The notes under the pieces: model-generated
Told to the model about the DNA's origin: nothing
Database searches by the model: none
What the model saw: the letters and a program-made list of their open reading frames with translations, nothing else
Translations under genes and position numbers: made by a program
NCBI GenBank assembly: GCA_031555955.1
Contig: JAVBTY010000015.1
Span: forward strand, 1 to 18,243
Source of the DNA: Azoarcus sp031555955
GTDB taxonomy: Bacteria > Pseudomonadota > Gammaproteobacteria > Burkholderiales > Rhodocyclaceae
Length of the DNA stretch: 18,243 nt
Direction: 5' to 3'
Shown: positions 1 to 6,204 of the stretch, piece by piece
Numbering within the stretch: position 1 is the stretch's first letter
How the letters are laid out: the number at the start of each line of letters is the position of its first letter

Positions 1-141
1 ATCGCCTACGCACTGCTGCACAACCGGCGCAACGTCAATTACGTGGAGATCGACTGTCCCGCCGGTCACGACTCCTTTCTGCTCGACGACCCCCAATACC
101 ACGCGGCGCTCGCCGCCTGGTTCGACCGCATCGAGGTGTAA
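1..141 (+). CDS. metX: Homoserine O-acyltransferase MetX, C-terminal end (partial)
   Basis: The window opens inside this gene; only the last 46 codons and the TAA stop (139-141) are present. The segment contains a GHDSFLLD motif at residues 22-29 of the fragment, which in the MetX alpha/beta-hydrolase family carries the catalytic histidine of the Ser-Asp-His triad. MetX acylates the hydroxyl of L-homoserine (acetyl or succinyl donor, depending on the lineage), the first committed step of methionine synthesis, in the cytoplasm. The next gene, metW, starts 2 bp after the stop, the arrangement typical of proteobacterial metXW operons. The acyl donor cannot be told from this fragment, because the specificity region lies upstream of the window. 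The family call is firm because of the motif together with the metW neighbour. Confidence 0.92.
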   Translation: MAYALLHNRRNVNYVEIDCPAGHDSFLLDDPQYHAALAAWFDRIEV

Positions 142-143
142 GC

Positions 144-731
144 ATGGCCGCCTACCGCTACGACTACGACGCCATCGCCCACTGGATTGCGCCAGGCGAA
201 AAAGTGCTGGACCTGGGCTGCGGCGACGGCAGCCTGCTCAAACACCTCGCCGAGGTGCGCGAGGTGCAGGGCTACGGTGTCGAGAACGACCCGGAAAAGG
301 TGAGTGCCTGCCTGAGGAACGGCGTCAACGTGATCCAGATGGACATGGACCGCGGCCTGGCCGGTTTCGAGGACGGCTTTTTCGACCACGTCATCATGAG
401 CCTGTCGCTCCAGGCCACGCACAACACCCAGGGTGTGCTCGCCGAAATGCTGCGGGTCGGCCACGAAGCGGTGGTCAGCTTTCCCAACTTCGGCTACTGG
501 CGCCATCGCCAGAGCATCCTCAACGGCCGCATGCCGGTGTCGGAAAGCCTGCCGCACCAGTGGTTCAACACGCCCAACGTGCGCTTCTTCACCATCGCCG
601 ATTTCGACGCCCTGTGCGAAATGAACGCCATCGTGGTGCGCGAACGGTTCGCCTTCGACAACGGCAGGCGCATCGACGACGATCCAAATTTTCTCGCCAG
701 CGTCGCCGTGTACCGCCTCGGGCGCAAATAG
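144..731 (+). CDS. metW: Methionine biosynthesis protein MetW
   Basis: A 195-residue protein of the MetW family, a class I SAM-methyltransferase-like fold. Visible features are the glycine-rich SAM-binding motif I VLDLGCGDGS (21-30), an acidic ribose-binding position in GVENDP (45-50), the MetW-characteristic SFPNFGYWRHR (112-122) and WFNTPNVRFFT (140-150). The length is normal for the family. The ATG at 144 follows metX by 2 bp, with a GAGGTG ribosome-binding site inside the metX end. MetW is known genetically to act with MetX in methionine synthesis from homoserine in pseudomonads and relatives; its biochemical role is less clear than the fold suggests, and it probably supports MetX rather than acting as an independent methyltransferase. 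Family assignment is secure. Confidence 0.95.
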   Translation: MAAYRYDYDAIAHWIAPGEKVLDLGCGDGSLLKHLAEVREVQGYGVENDPEKVSACLRNGVNVIQMDMDRGLAGFEDGFFDHVIMSLSLQATHNTQGVLAEMLRVGHEAVVSFPNFGYWRHRQSILNGRMPVSESLPHQWFNTPNVRFFTIADFDALCEMNAIVVRERFAFDNGRRIDDDPNFLASVAVYRLGRK

Positions 732-774
732 GCCCGAAGCAGGAAGGGCGCAGGCCGCCGCGCGGGCGCGGGGT

Positions 775-1092
775 TCAGCCGACGGTGAAACCGGCCACGT
801 CGATACGGATCACCGGGCGGTCGAGCGCGACTGCGGCCGCCGCGGCGAAGCGCAGCGCCCATTCGCCCGGCTGGCGGAAGCGCGCCTCGCCGCCGTATCT
901 GGCCACGTTGAGGATCATGTCCAGCGCCAGCACCTTGCCCATCGGGTTGGACGGCGTGCATTCCAGCGCCTCAAACTCCTCCGCCAGCCATTCGCGCGCG
1001 GCCTCCTGATCCATTCCGGCCACATCGGCAGGCTGGACGGTGAACGCGTACTCCCGCTCCGCGCCAAAAGAAACGATCACGGTATGCAACAT
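775..1092 (-). CDS. Hypothetical protein, 105 aa, converging on metW
   Basis: I do not recognise a named family. The predicted protein is soluble, with no signal peptide, membrane segment or cysteine cluster (one Cys near the middle). It begins MLHTVIVSFGAER, is acidic in its first half, and ends with a beta-prone stretch DRPVIRIDVAGFTVG. The ATG at 1092 is supported by a strong GGAGGAGA ribosome-binding site at about 1099-1106 (read on the minus strand). Coding reality is supported by this site, by composition matching the GC-rich neighbours, and by the absence of a competing plus-strand frame with a good start. It converges on metW with 43 bp between stops and no clear hairpin terminator. 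A possible but weak promoter (TTGCGC, 17-bp spacer, AACAAT on the minus strand) lies near 1131-1159. Function unknown. Confidence 0.7.
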   Translation of the reverse strand: MLHTVIVSFGAEREYAFTVQPADVAGMDQEAAREWLAEEFEALECTPSNPMGKVLALDMILNVARYGGEARFRQPGEWALRFAAAAAVALDRPVIRIDVAGFTVG

Positions 1093-1570
1093 GGGGGTCT
1101 CCTCCCTGGGGCTGGATTTTCTGGTGGATACATTGTTCGCGCGCCCTTTTACGGGCGCAAGGAACGTATCGAATTGTGTATACCTCCGCGCCGGGCTTTA
1201 GAATCATGGACAGATCGTAACTGTTTCGACTTTTTCAGCCTCTCATGTGGCACATGCCTGATGCCTTTCGCATCTGCTTGCCGCCTGTTATGAAAGCGCA
1301 GGAATGCTACGCCCGGGCGGGTTTTCCCCTGAAAGGGTTTGCGTTACGCCGGGGGGCTGTTCTGAATCATCTGTTACAGGGGATTCTGGTGTCTGGTGCG
1401 CTTTTCCTGGTTTGCGGTGTTCCAGAAGATCCCGCTCTCAGGAAAACGGAACGGTTCAGGCCGGATTGAAACCGCGCATTTCATGCCGCCGAAATGGCTC
1501 AATGCCCAACGAAATGGGGCATAGGGCATTCCGGTGCAAAACAGGATGAAAACAGGGAGAAATGGGGCGT
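1093..1570. other. Intergenic stretch of lower GC, no supported gene
   Basis: This stretch of nearly 480 bp separates the divergent unknown gene from the lipoprotein gene. Short open frames exist on both strands, but they have no ribosome-binding site, overlap one another and have no recognisable product. It contains a GCGCCC/GGGCGC inverted repeat (1141-1146 and 1153-1158) lacking a T-run on either side, a weak plus-strand promoter-like pair (TTGTGT near 1174, TAGAAT near 1199, spacer longer than ideal), and the imperfect direct repeat listed separately. Composition is clearly less GC-rich than the metXW and ccm regions, which fits imported or decaying sequence. Confidence 0.5.
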
Positions 1571-1576
1571 ATGGCA
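1511..1576 (+). repeat. Imperfect 18-bp direct repeat spanning a start codon
   Basis: Two copies of an 18-bp word, gaaatggggcatagggca (1511-1528) and gaaatggggcgtatggca (1559-1576), match at 16 of 18 positions and lie 48 bp apart. The second copy covers both candidate start codons of the lipoprotein gene. In addition aatgccc (1501-1507) is the reverse complement of gggcatt (1524-1530), so the first copy could lie in a small hairpin. This may be a local duplication or a control site; nothing else decides between them. Confidence 0.45.
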
Positions 1577-2146
1577 AAAAAAACCATGGTGCTTCTGGCG
1601 GCGGTGTTTCTTGGCGGATGTCTGGTGCCAGAAAAGTTCAATGCGTCAATCACGGTGAAGCCGGATGGCGGCTACACGTACCGCTATGATGGAACTGCGG
1701 TGCATTACATGGCCGCGGCAGCCATCAGAAAGCAGGGGAGCCTCAGCTCAAAAGATGACGCGGGGCTGGCGCGTGAAGCGGAAAAGGCTGCGGGCAATCC
1801 TGGCGTGAAGAAAATCAGATACACCGGAAACGGCCGCTACGACCTGACGATCGATCAGGACCTGAAGGCGGGGCAGCAGCCGCAGACGCTGAAAATCTTC
1901 ACCTTCACCCAGGATCGCGAAGGGATCTACACGATTGGCGCCGCAGCACTCAAGCCCAAAGAGCGTGATGAGCTTCGCTCCCTTGATATCAGGACCAACG
2001 GCAGGTTCGAGGTGGTTCTGCCCGCGAATGCGAAGGTGCTGAGCCAGAACGCCAGCAGCGTTCCCGGGCTGTTGAGCAAATCGTATGGCTGGAAAATCGG
2101 TTCGGCGGAGGAGCAGCCATCCATCCGCTTCACTTTGACGCCATAA
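1571..2146 (+). CDS. Putative lipoprotein of unknown function
   Basis: A 191-residue exported protein. It starts MAKKTMVLLAAVFLGGCLVP: two lysines, a short hydrophobic core and a lipobox LGGC, so Cys17 would be lipidated by Lgt and cleaved by LspA. I chose the ATG at 1571 because the AGGGAG ribosome-binding site (about 1554-1559) is 11 bp away; the ATG at 1562 is only about 2 bp from that site but would also leave a usable signal peptide. The mature part opens with a beta-strand-like ITVKPDGGYTYRYDGT and ends with EVVLPANAKVLSQNAS followed by a YGWKIG segment. This loosely recalls the LppM/DUF3153 pattern (extended strands, then a Trp near the end), but that is a weak impression. No enzyme motif is visible. 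The gene stands alone in a stretch less GC-rich than its neighbours, suggesting transfer. Confidence 0.72.
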   Translation: MAKKTMVLLAAVFLGGCLVPEKFNASITVKPDGGYTYRYDGTAVHYMAAAAIRKQGSLSSKDDAGLAREAEKAAGNPGVKKIRYTGNGRYDLTIDQDLKAGQQPQTLKIFTFTQDREGIYTIGAAALKPKERDELRSLDIRTNGRFEVVLPANAKVLSQNASSVPGLLSKSYGWKIGSAEEQPSIRFTLTP

Positions 2147-2306
2147 ACAGCGTGCGGATACGGCCTGCTCCCTGCCCGGTAATTCCCGTCCAGCTGAAGG
2201 CGTTCCGTACAGGGCTGCCGCCTGGACCCGGGAGGCCGCGGCGGCGCGCCACCACTGGGCCGTGCCCCCTCTCTGTAACCGCCTGCCGCCATGTTTCCCG
2301 CCCGCA

Positions 2307-3455
2307 ATGAGCGCGCAGCGTACTCCGGATAGAACACCAGGCATCAGCCACTCCGCGCCGCCGCGCCGCATCGTGCGTCTGCCCGCGCCCACGCTGGCGC
2401 GCAGCCTTGCCGCCGCCTATACCCTGCTCACCGTCTATGCCTGCCTGCATCCTCTTTCAGAATGGCGGGATACCGGGCTGCCGGTATTCGATTACCTCGT
2501 TGCGCCGTGGCCGAAGTATTTTCTTGCCAGCGATCTGGTGTTCAACGTTCTCGGCTACCTGCCGTTCGGTTTCATCGCCGTCGCGGCGCTGCCGCGGCGC
2601 TGGCCGACGGGGCGCATGGTGCTGGCGGCGGCGCTGGCGGGGGGGCTTGTCAGTTTCAGCCTTGAGACGGTGCAGAATTTTCTGCCGTCGCGCGTCGCCA
2701 GCAACATTGACCTGGGCGCGAATGTGGCGGGCAGCCTGCTCGGCGCACTGGCGGGCGCGCGCTGGGGACATGCCCTGTTCGACCGCAACGGCATCCTGCA
2801 GCGCTGGCGCGCGGCGCGCATCGTGCGCGGGCGCGCGGGCGATATCGGGCTGATCCTGCTTGGGCTGTGGCTGCTGGGCCAGCTGACGCCCGAGGATCTG
2901 CTGTTCGGCAGCGGGGACGTACGCAGCCTGCTTGGCGTTGCTGCGCCGCTGCCGTTCAGCCCGGAACGCTTCATCGTGCTGGAAGCCGTGCTCGGCGCGG
3001 CCACGGTGCTTGCCGTTGGCCTGCTCGCGCGCTGCATGATGTGGTCGCCGGGCCCGTGGCCGATCCTGCTGCTGCTTGTATGCGGCATCGGCGCGAAGGC
3101 GCTGGCTACCGGGATATTTTTTGTTCCCGGCGCGCCGCTGGCGTGGCTGACGCCGGGGGCTGCGCGTGGGCTGGCCGCCGGTGTGGCGCTGCTGCTCGCC
3201 AGTCTTGCGCTGCCGCGCGTGCTGCAGCACGCGGTGGCGGGCATGGCCCTGCTGGCCGCCACCGCGCTGGCCAACCTGCTGCCGGAAAATCCTTATCTGC
3301 CTTACAGCCAGGAACTGGTCCGGCAGGGCAACTTCGCCAGTTTTCATGGTCTGACCACACTGGTGGACAGTTTCTGGCCCTTTGCCGCGCTGGGGTATCT
3401 TTCGGCGCTCGGCCTGTGGCGGGGCGAGCATCTGGGCGGGGAGCCGCGCCTATAA
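2307..3455 (+). CDS. VanZ-domain polytopic membrane protein
   Basis: A 382-residue inner-membrane protein. Residues about 55-150 carry the VanZ-like pattern: D76 and N80 in SDLVFNVLGYLPFGF, then SLETVQNFLPSR (118-129, with E120, Q123 and R129) and NIDLGANVAGSLLG (133-146, with D135 and N139). Further hydrophobic segments follow at about 180-192, 222-243, 250-272, 286-303, 310-325 and 354-370. Simple VanZ proteins are much shorter, so the C-terminal half is an extra membrane domain. VanZ itself confers low-level teicoplanin resistance in enterococci; the role of proteobacterial members is unknown and I infer none. I chose the ATG at 2307 because the membrane part starts soon after it; a GTG at 2262 would add 15 residues. 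Neither has a good ribosome-binding site. It ends 57 bp before the ferredoxin-like gene. Confidence 0.8.
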   Translation: MSAQRTPDRTPGISHSAPPRRIVRLPAPTLARSLAAAYTLLTVYACLHPLSEWRDTGLPVFDYLVAPWPKYFLASDLVFNVLGYLPFGFIAVAALPRRWPTGRMVLAAALAGGLVSFSLETVQNFLPSRVASNIDLGANVAGSLLGALAGARWGHALFDRNGILQRWRAARIVRGRAGDIGLILLGLWLLGQLTPEDLLFGSGDVRSLLGVAAPLPFSPERFIVLEAVLGAATVLAVGLLARCMMWSPGPWPILLLLVCGIGAKALATGIFFVPGAPLAWLTPGAARGLAAGVALLLASLALPRVLQHAVAGMALLAATALANLLPENPYLPYSQELVRQGNFASFHGLTTLVDSFWPFAALGYLSALGLWRGEHLGGEPRL

Positions 3456-3512
3456 TCCGCCCGGCCGGAGATGGGCAACAAACGGACGACGATAGCAACG
3501 GGAGGAGAAGAA

Positions 3513-3836
3513 ATGAGCTATTTCAGGCACCACGTTTTTTTCTGCTGCAACCAGCGCGGGCCAGGCGAAACCTGCTGTAACAGCCACGGCGCGGCGGATC
3601 TGCAGACCTACGCCAAGGACCGCATCAACGCACTGGGCCTCAAGGGGCGCGGCAAGGTGCGCATCAACAAGGCGGGCTGTCTGGACCGCTGCGACGAGGG
3701 GCCGGTGCTGGTCGTGTACCCGGATAATGTCTGGTACACCTATGTGGACAAGGAAGACATCGACGAAATCGTCGATGAACATCTGGCGGGTGGCCGCGTG
3801 GTGGAACGCCTGCGTCTGCCCGATGACGCCCGCTAG
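3513..3836 (+). CDS. (2Fe-2S) ferredoxin domain-containing protein
   Basis: A 107-residue protein with the thioredoxin-like [2Fe-2S] ferredoxin pattern. The first cysteine pairs are C11-C12 in VFFCCNQ and C21-C22 in GETCCN; the second set is C56 and C60 in AGCLDRCDEGP. This matches the family's C-x(10-12)-C ... C-x3-C cluster ligands, with an adjacent extra Cys at each of the first two positions. The remainder (VLVVYPDNVWYTYV, then a helix) fits the fold. It should be a cytoplasmic electron carrier or iron-sulfur sensor; its partner is unknown. The start at 3513 is chosen for the strong GGGAGGAG ribosome-binding site 5-6 bp upstream; an in-frame ATG at 3471 lacks one. It is followed 38 bp later by the alpha/beta hydrolase gene. 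Confidence 0.9.
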   Translation: MSYFRHHVFFCCNQRGPGETCCNSHGAADLQTYAKDRINALGLKGRGKVRINKAGCLDRCDEGPVLVVYPDNVWYTYVDKEDIDEIVDEHLAGGRVVERLRLPDDAR

Positions 3837-3874
3837 CCGCATTCCGCAGGCTTAACCGGACCCTGAGGCCAGCC

Positions 3875-4585
3875 ATGAACCGCACCCTGCCAACCGAAAC
3901 CGTGCTGCTGCGCGGCCCCCAGGGCAATATCGACGTTCTGGTCGATCTGCCTTCCCATGTTGATGGCATCGCGGTTGTGTGCCATCCCCACCCGCTGCAC
4001 GGCGGGGCCAATACCAACAAGGTGGCGCACACCGTGGCGCGCGCCTGCCGCGATCTCGGCTACGCCGTGCTGCGGCCGAATTTCCGCGGCGTGGGAAAGA
4101 GCGAAGGCGCGCACGACCACGGCGAGGGTGAGACGGAGGACATGCTGTCGGTCATCGCCTGGGCGCAGTCGCGCTGGGGCAGCCGCCTGCCGCTCACGCT
4201 GGGCGGTTTTTCCTTCGGCGGTTTCGTGCAGCTGCGTGTGGCCACGCGCCTGGCGGCGGAAATCGAGCCGCCCCGGCAGCTGGTGCTGGTCGGCACGGCC
4301 ACGGGCGCGGCCGCTGGCAGCGCGCGCAGTTACGACACGCCACCCGCGCCCGAAAACGTTCCCGTGCTGGTGATCCATGGCGAACATGACGAAACAGTGC
4401 CGCTCGCCAACGTGCTCGACTGGGCGCGCCCGCAGGAACTGCCGGTTACGGTGGTGCCCGGCGCGGATCACTTCTTTCACGGTAAACTGCATGTCATCCG
4501 CGGCATTATCGCCCGCGGCATCGCGCCGGCGGGCGCGCCTCCCCGCATTTCTTCCGCCCGACAGGGAACCCAGGTATCGCCATGA
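3875..4585 (+). CDS. Alpha/beta hydrolase
   Basis: A 236-residue cytoplasmic alpha/beta-hydrolase-fold protein. Visible are the oxyanion-hole region HPHPLHGG (37-44), NFRGVGKSEG (69-78), the nucleophile elbow GFSFGG with Ser113 (111-116), an acidic position in HGEHDETVP (Asp172) and the histidine in GADHFF (His199). This makes a complete Ser-Asp-His triad in the expected order. The HPHP start and the absence of a large lid insertion resemble the short dienelactone-hydrolase-like or YfhR/CC_3308-type esterases. The substrate is unknown. A GAGG site precedes the ATG at 3875. The stop overlaps the start of the glutathione S-transferase gene (ATGA, 4582-4585), so the two are translationally coupled. 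The last 20 or so residues are Pro/Arg/Ser-rich and may be a disordered tail. Confidence 0.9.
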   Translation: MNRTLPTETVLLRGPQGNIDVLVDLPSHVDGIAVVCHPHPLHGGANTNKVAHTVARACRDLGYAVLRPNFRGVGKSEGAHDHGEGETEDMLSVIAWAQSRWGSRLPLTLGGFSFGGFVQLRVATRLAAEIEPPRQLVLVGTATGAAAGSARSYDTPPAPENVPVLVIHGEHDETVPLANVLDWARPQELPVTVVPGADHFFHGKLHVIRGIIARGIAPAGAPPRISSARQGTQVSP

Positions 4586-5196
4586 AACTTTTCGCTTCAC
4601 TTACCAGCCCGTTCGCGCGCAAGATCCGCGTCATTCTTGTTGAGAAATCCCTGCCGTTCAAATTCATCGCCGAGTCGCCGTGGGAAACCTCCACGCGCCT
4701 GCCCGAGCTGAACCCGCTCGGGCAGGTGCCCGCGCTGGTGACGCCGCAGGGAGAGGTTTTTTTCGACTCGCCGGTCATCGCCGGCTATCTCGAAACCCTT
4801 GAAGCGAAGCCGTCGCTGCTGCCGGAAGGCGGCATCGAGCGTGTGCGCGTGCGCCAGAACGAGGCGCTTGCCGATGGCATTACCGAGGCGGCTGCCTGCA
4901 CCTTTCTCGAAAACCGCCGTCCCGAAGGCCAGCGCAGCGCGGATTACCTCGCCCGCCAGGATGGCAAGATCCGCCGTGGCCTCACCGAGCTGGAACGCCG
5001 CGTCGCGGGCCGCCAGTGGCTCAATGGAGACAGCCTGCAGCTGGGCGATATCGCCGCCGGAGTCGCGCTCGGGTATCTCGACCTGCGCTTCGCCCATCTG
5101 GACTGGCGCGGCGCCCACCCTGAACTGGAAGCCTTCTCCAGGCGCGTGTTCGCCCGCCCCGGCTTTATCGCCAGCATGCCGCCCGCTGCGGGATGA
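4582..5196 (+). CDS. Glutathione S-transferase, YibF-like
   Basis: A 204-residue cytoplasmic glutathione S-transferase. The N-terminal thioredoxin-like domain has TSPFARK (8-14, Ser9 as the likely catalytic position), NPLGQVPAL (44-52, cis-Pro50) and DSPVI (62-66, glutathione gamma-glutamyl contact). The helical C-terminal domain contains the N-capping-box region LQLGDIAAG (152-160). Overall order and length closely resemble Escherichia coli YibF. It probably conjugates or reduces an electrophile using glutathione; the substrate is unknown. It overlaps the hydrolase gene upstream (ATGA) and the ABC ATPase gene downstream (ATGA at 5193-5196), so the three are co-translated, hinting at a shared physiological task such as detoxification, though this is only inference. 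Confidence 0.92.
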   Translation: MKLFASLTSPFARKIRVILVEKSLPFKFIAESPWETSTRLPELNPLGQVPALVTPQGEVFFDSPVIAGYLETLEAKPSLLPEGGIERVRVRQNEALADGITEAAACTFLENRRPEGQRSADYLARQDGKIRRGLTELERRVAGRQWLNGDSLQLGDIAAGVALGYLDLRFAHLDWRGAHPELEAFSRRVFARPGFIASMPPAAG

Positions 5197-6173
5197 CCGC
5201 TGCGATACCGGTGGAAACCGTTGCGGCGGGTACGCGCCCGCCGCCGCTCTCTATCCGCGGGCTGGTCAAGCGCTACGGCGGCAGCGAAGTCGTGCGCGGC
5301 ATCGATCTCGAACTGCGCGCCGGTGAATGCTTCACCCTGCTCGGCCCCAACGGCGCGGGCAAAACCACCACGCTGCGCTGCGCCCTCGGCCTGACCGCGC
5401 CCAGCGCCGGGAACATCATGCTGTGCGGCGAACCGGTACCGGCGCGTGCAAGAGAGGCGCGCATGCGGGTTGGCGTCGTGCCGCAGATGGACAATCTCGA
5501 TCCCGATTTCACCTGCGGCGAAAACCTGCTGGTTTATGGCCGCTATTTCGGGCTGTCCGATGCCGCCATCCGCGCCCGCATTCCCGGCCTGCTGGCTTTC
5601 GCGGGGCTGGAGGGCAGGCAGCACGCGCGTATCCAGGCGCTTTCCGGCGGCATGAAGCGCCGCCTGACGCTCGCCCGCGCGCTGGTCAACGAACCCGAAC
5701 TGCTGGTGCTCGACGAGCCGACCACCGGCCTTGATCCGCAGGCCCGCCACCTGATCTGGGACCGCCTCAAGCAGCTTCTCCGCAACGGTGTCACGGTGCT
5801 GCTCACCACGCATTTCATGGACGAGGCCGAGCGCCTTGCGCACCGCCTCGCCATTCTCGATGGCGGCTGCGTTCTGACCCAGGGCAGCCCGCGCGACGTT
5901 ATCGCCCGCGAGATCGAACCGCAGGTGGTGGAGGTGTTCGGCGAGTGGGCCAGCGACGTTGGCGGCGGTGGCGCGCCCGCCTGGGCCGCCGCGCATGCCG
6001 CCACGTACTCGCACCGTTTTGAAGTCAGCGGCGAAACGGCTTTCTGCTACGTCACCGATGCCGCGCCGCTGCTCGCGCATCTTGCCGCCCAGCCCGGCCT
6101 GCGCTATCTGCACCGTCCGGCCAATCTGGAAGACGTGTTCCTCAAACTGACCGGGCGCGAACTGCGTGACTGA
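5193..6173 (+). CDS. ABC transporter ATP-binding protein, NodI family
   Basis: A 326-residue ABC ATPase. It has Walker A GPNGAGKTT (51-59), a Q-loop in VVPQMDN (95-101), signature LSGGMKRR (150-157), Walker B LLVLDEP (170-176), D-loop TGLD (178-181) and H-loop His207. The C-terminal end, RPANLEDVFLKLTGREL (308-324), is characteristic of NodI-type and DrrA-like exporters of the ABC-2 class. In rhizobia NodI works with the NodJ permease to export lipochito-oligosaccharides; in other bacteria the substrate is generally unknown and no symbiotic role should be inferred here. The expected ABC-2 permease gene is not downstream; the next gene is a DUF4139 protein. All catalytic motifs are intact, so the gene is not obviously decaying. 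It starts within the ATGA overlap with the transferase gene and shows no independent strong ribosome-binding site. Confidence 0.92.
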   Translation: MTAAIPVETVAAGTRPPPLSIRGLVKRYGGSEVVRGIDLELRAGECFTLLGPNGAGKTTTLRCALGLTAPSAGNIMLCGEPVPARAREARMRVGVVPQMDNLDPDFTCGENLLVYGRYFGLSDAAIRARIPGLLAFAGLEGRQHARIQALSGGMKRRLTLARALVNEPELLVLDEPTTGLDPQARHLIWDRLKQLLRNGVTVLLTTHFMDEAERLAHRLAILDGGCVLTQGSPRDVIAREIEPQVVEVFGEWASDVGGGGAPAWAAAHAATYSHRFEVSGETAFCYVTDAAPLLAHLAAQPGLRYLHRPANLEDVFLKLTGRELRD

Positions 6174-6204
6174 GATGGCCCTGGCTACCGCACGGAGAAA
6201 AATC

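Noticed and set aside
1141..1158. GCGCCC/GGGCGC inverted repeat as a terminator
   Set aside because: There is no T-run after the stem on either strand, and it lies upstream of the minus-strand gene rather than after one.
1245..1549. Short plus-strand open frames in the gap before the lipoprotein
   Set aside because: They overlap each other in different frames, lack ribosome-binding sites and show no domain or signal peptide worth calling.
2307..3455. Glycopeptide resistance role for the VanZ-domain protein
   Set aside because: Only the fold pattern is shared; there is no vanA-type cluster, and proteobacteria are shielded from glycopeptides by their outer membrane.
5193..6173. Symbiotic nodulation function for the NodI-type ATPase
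   Set aside because: The NodI label marks a broad exporter subfamily; no other nod genes or nod-box-like sites are present in the window.
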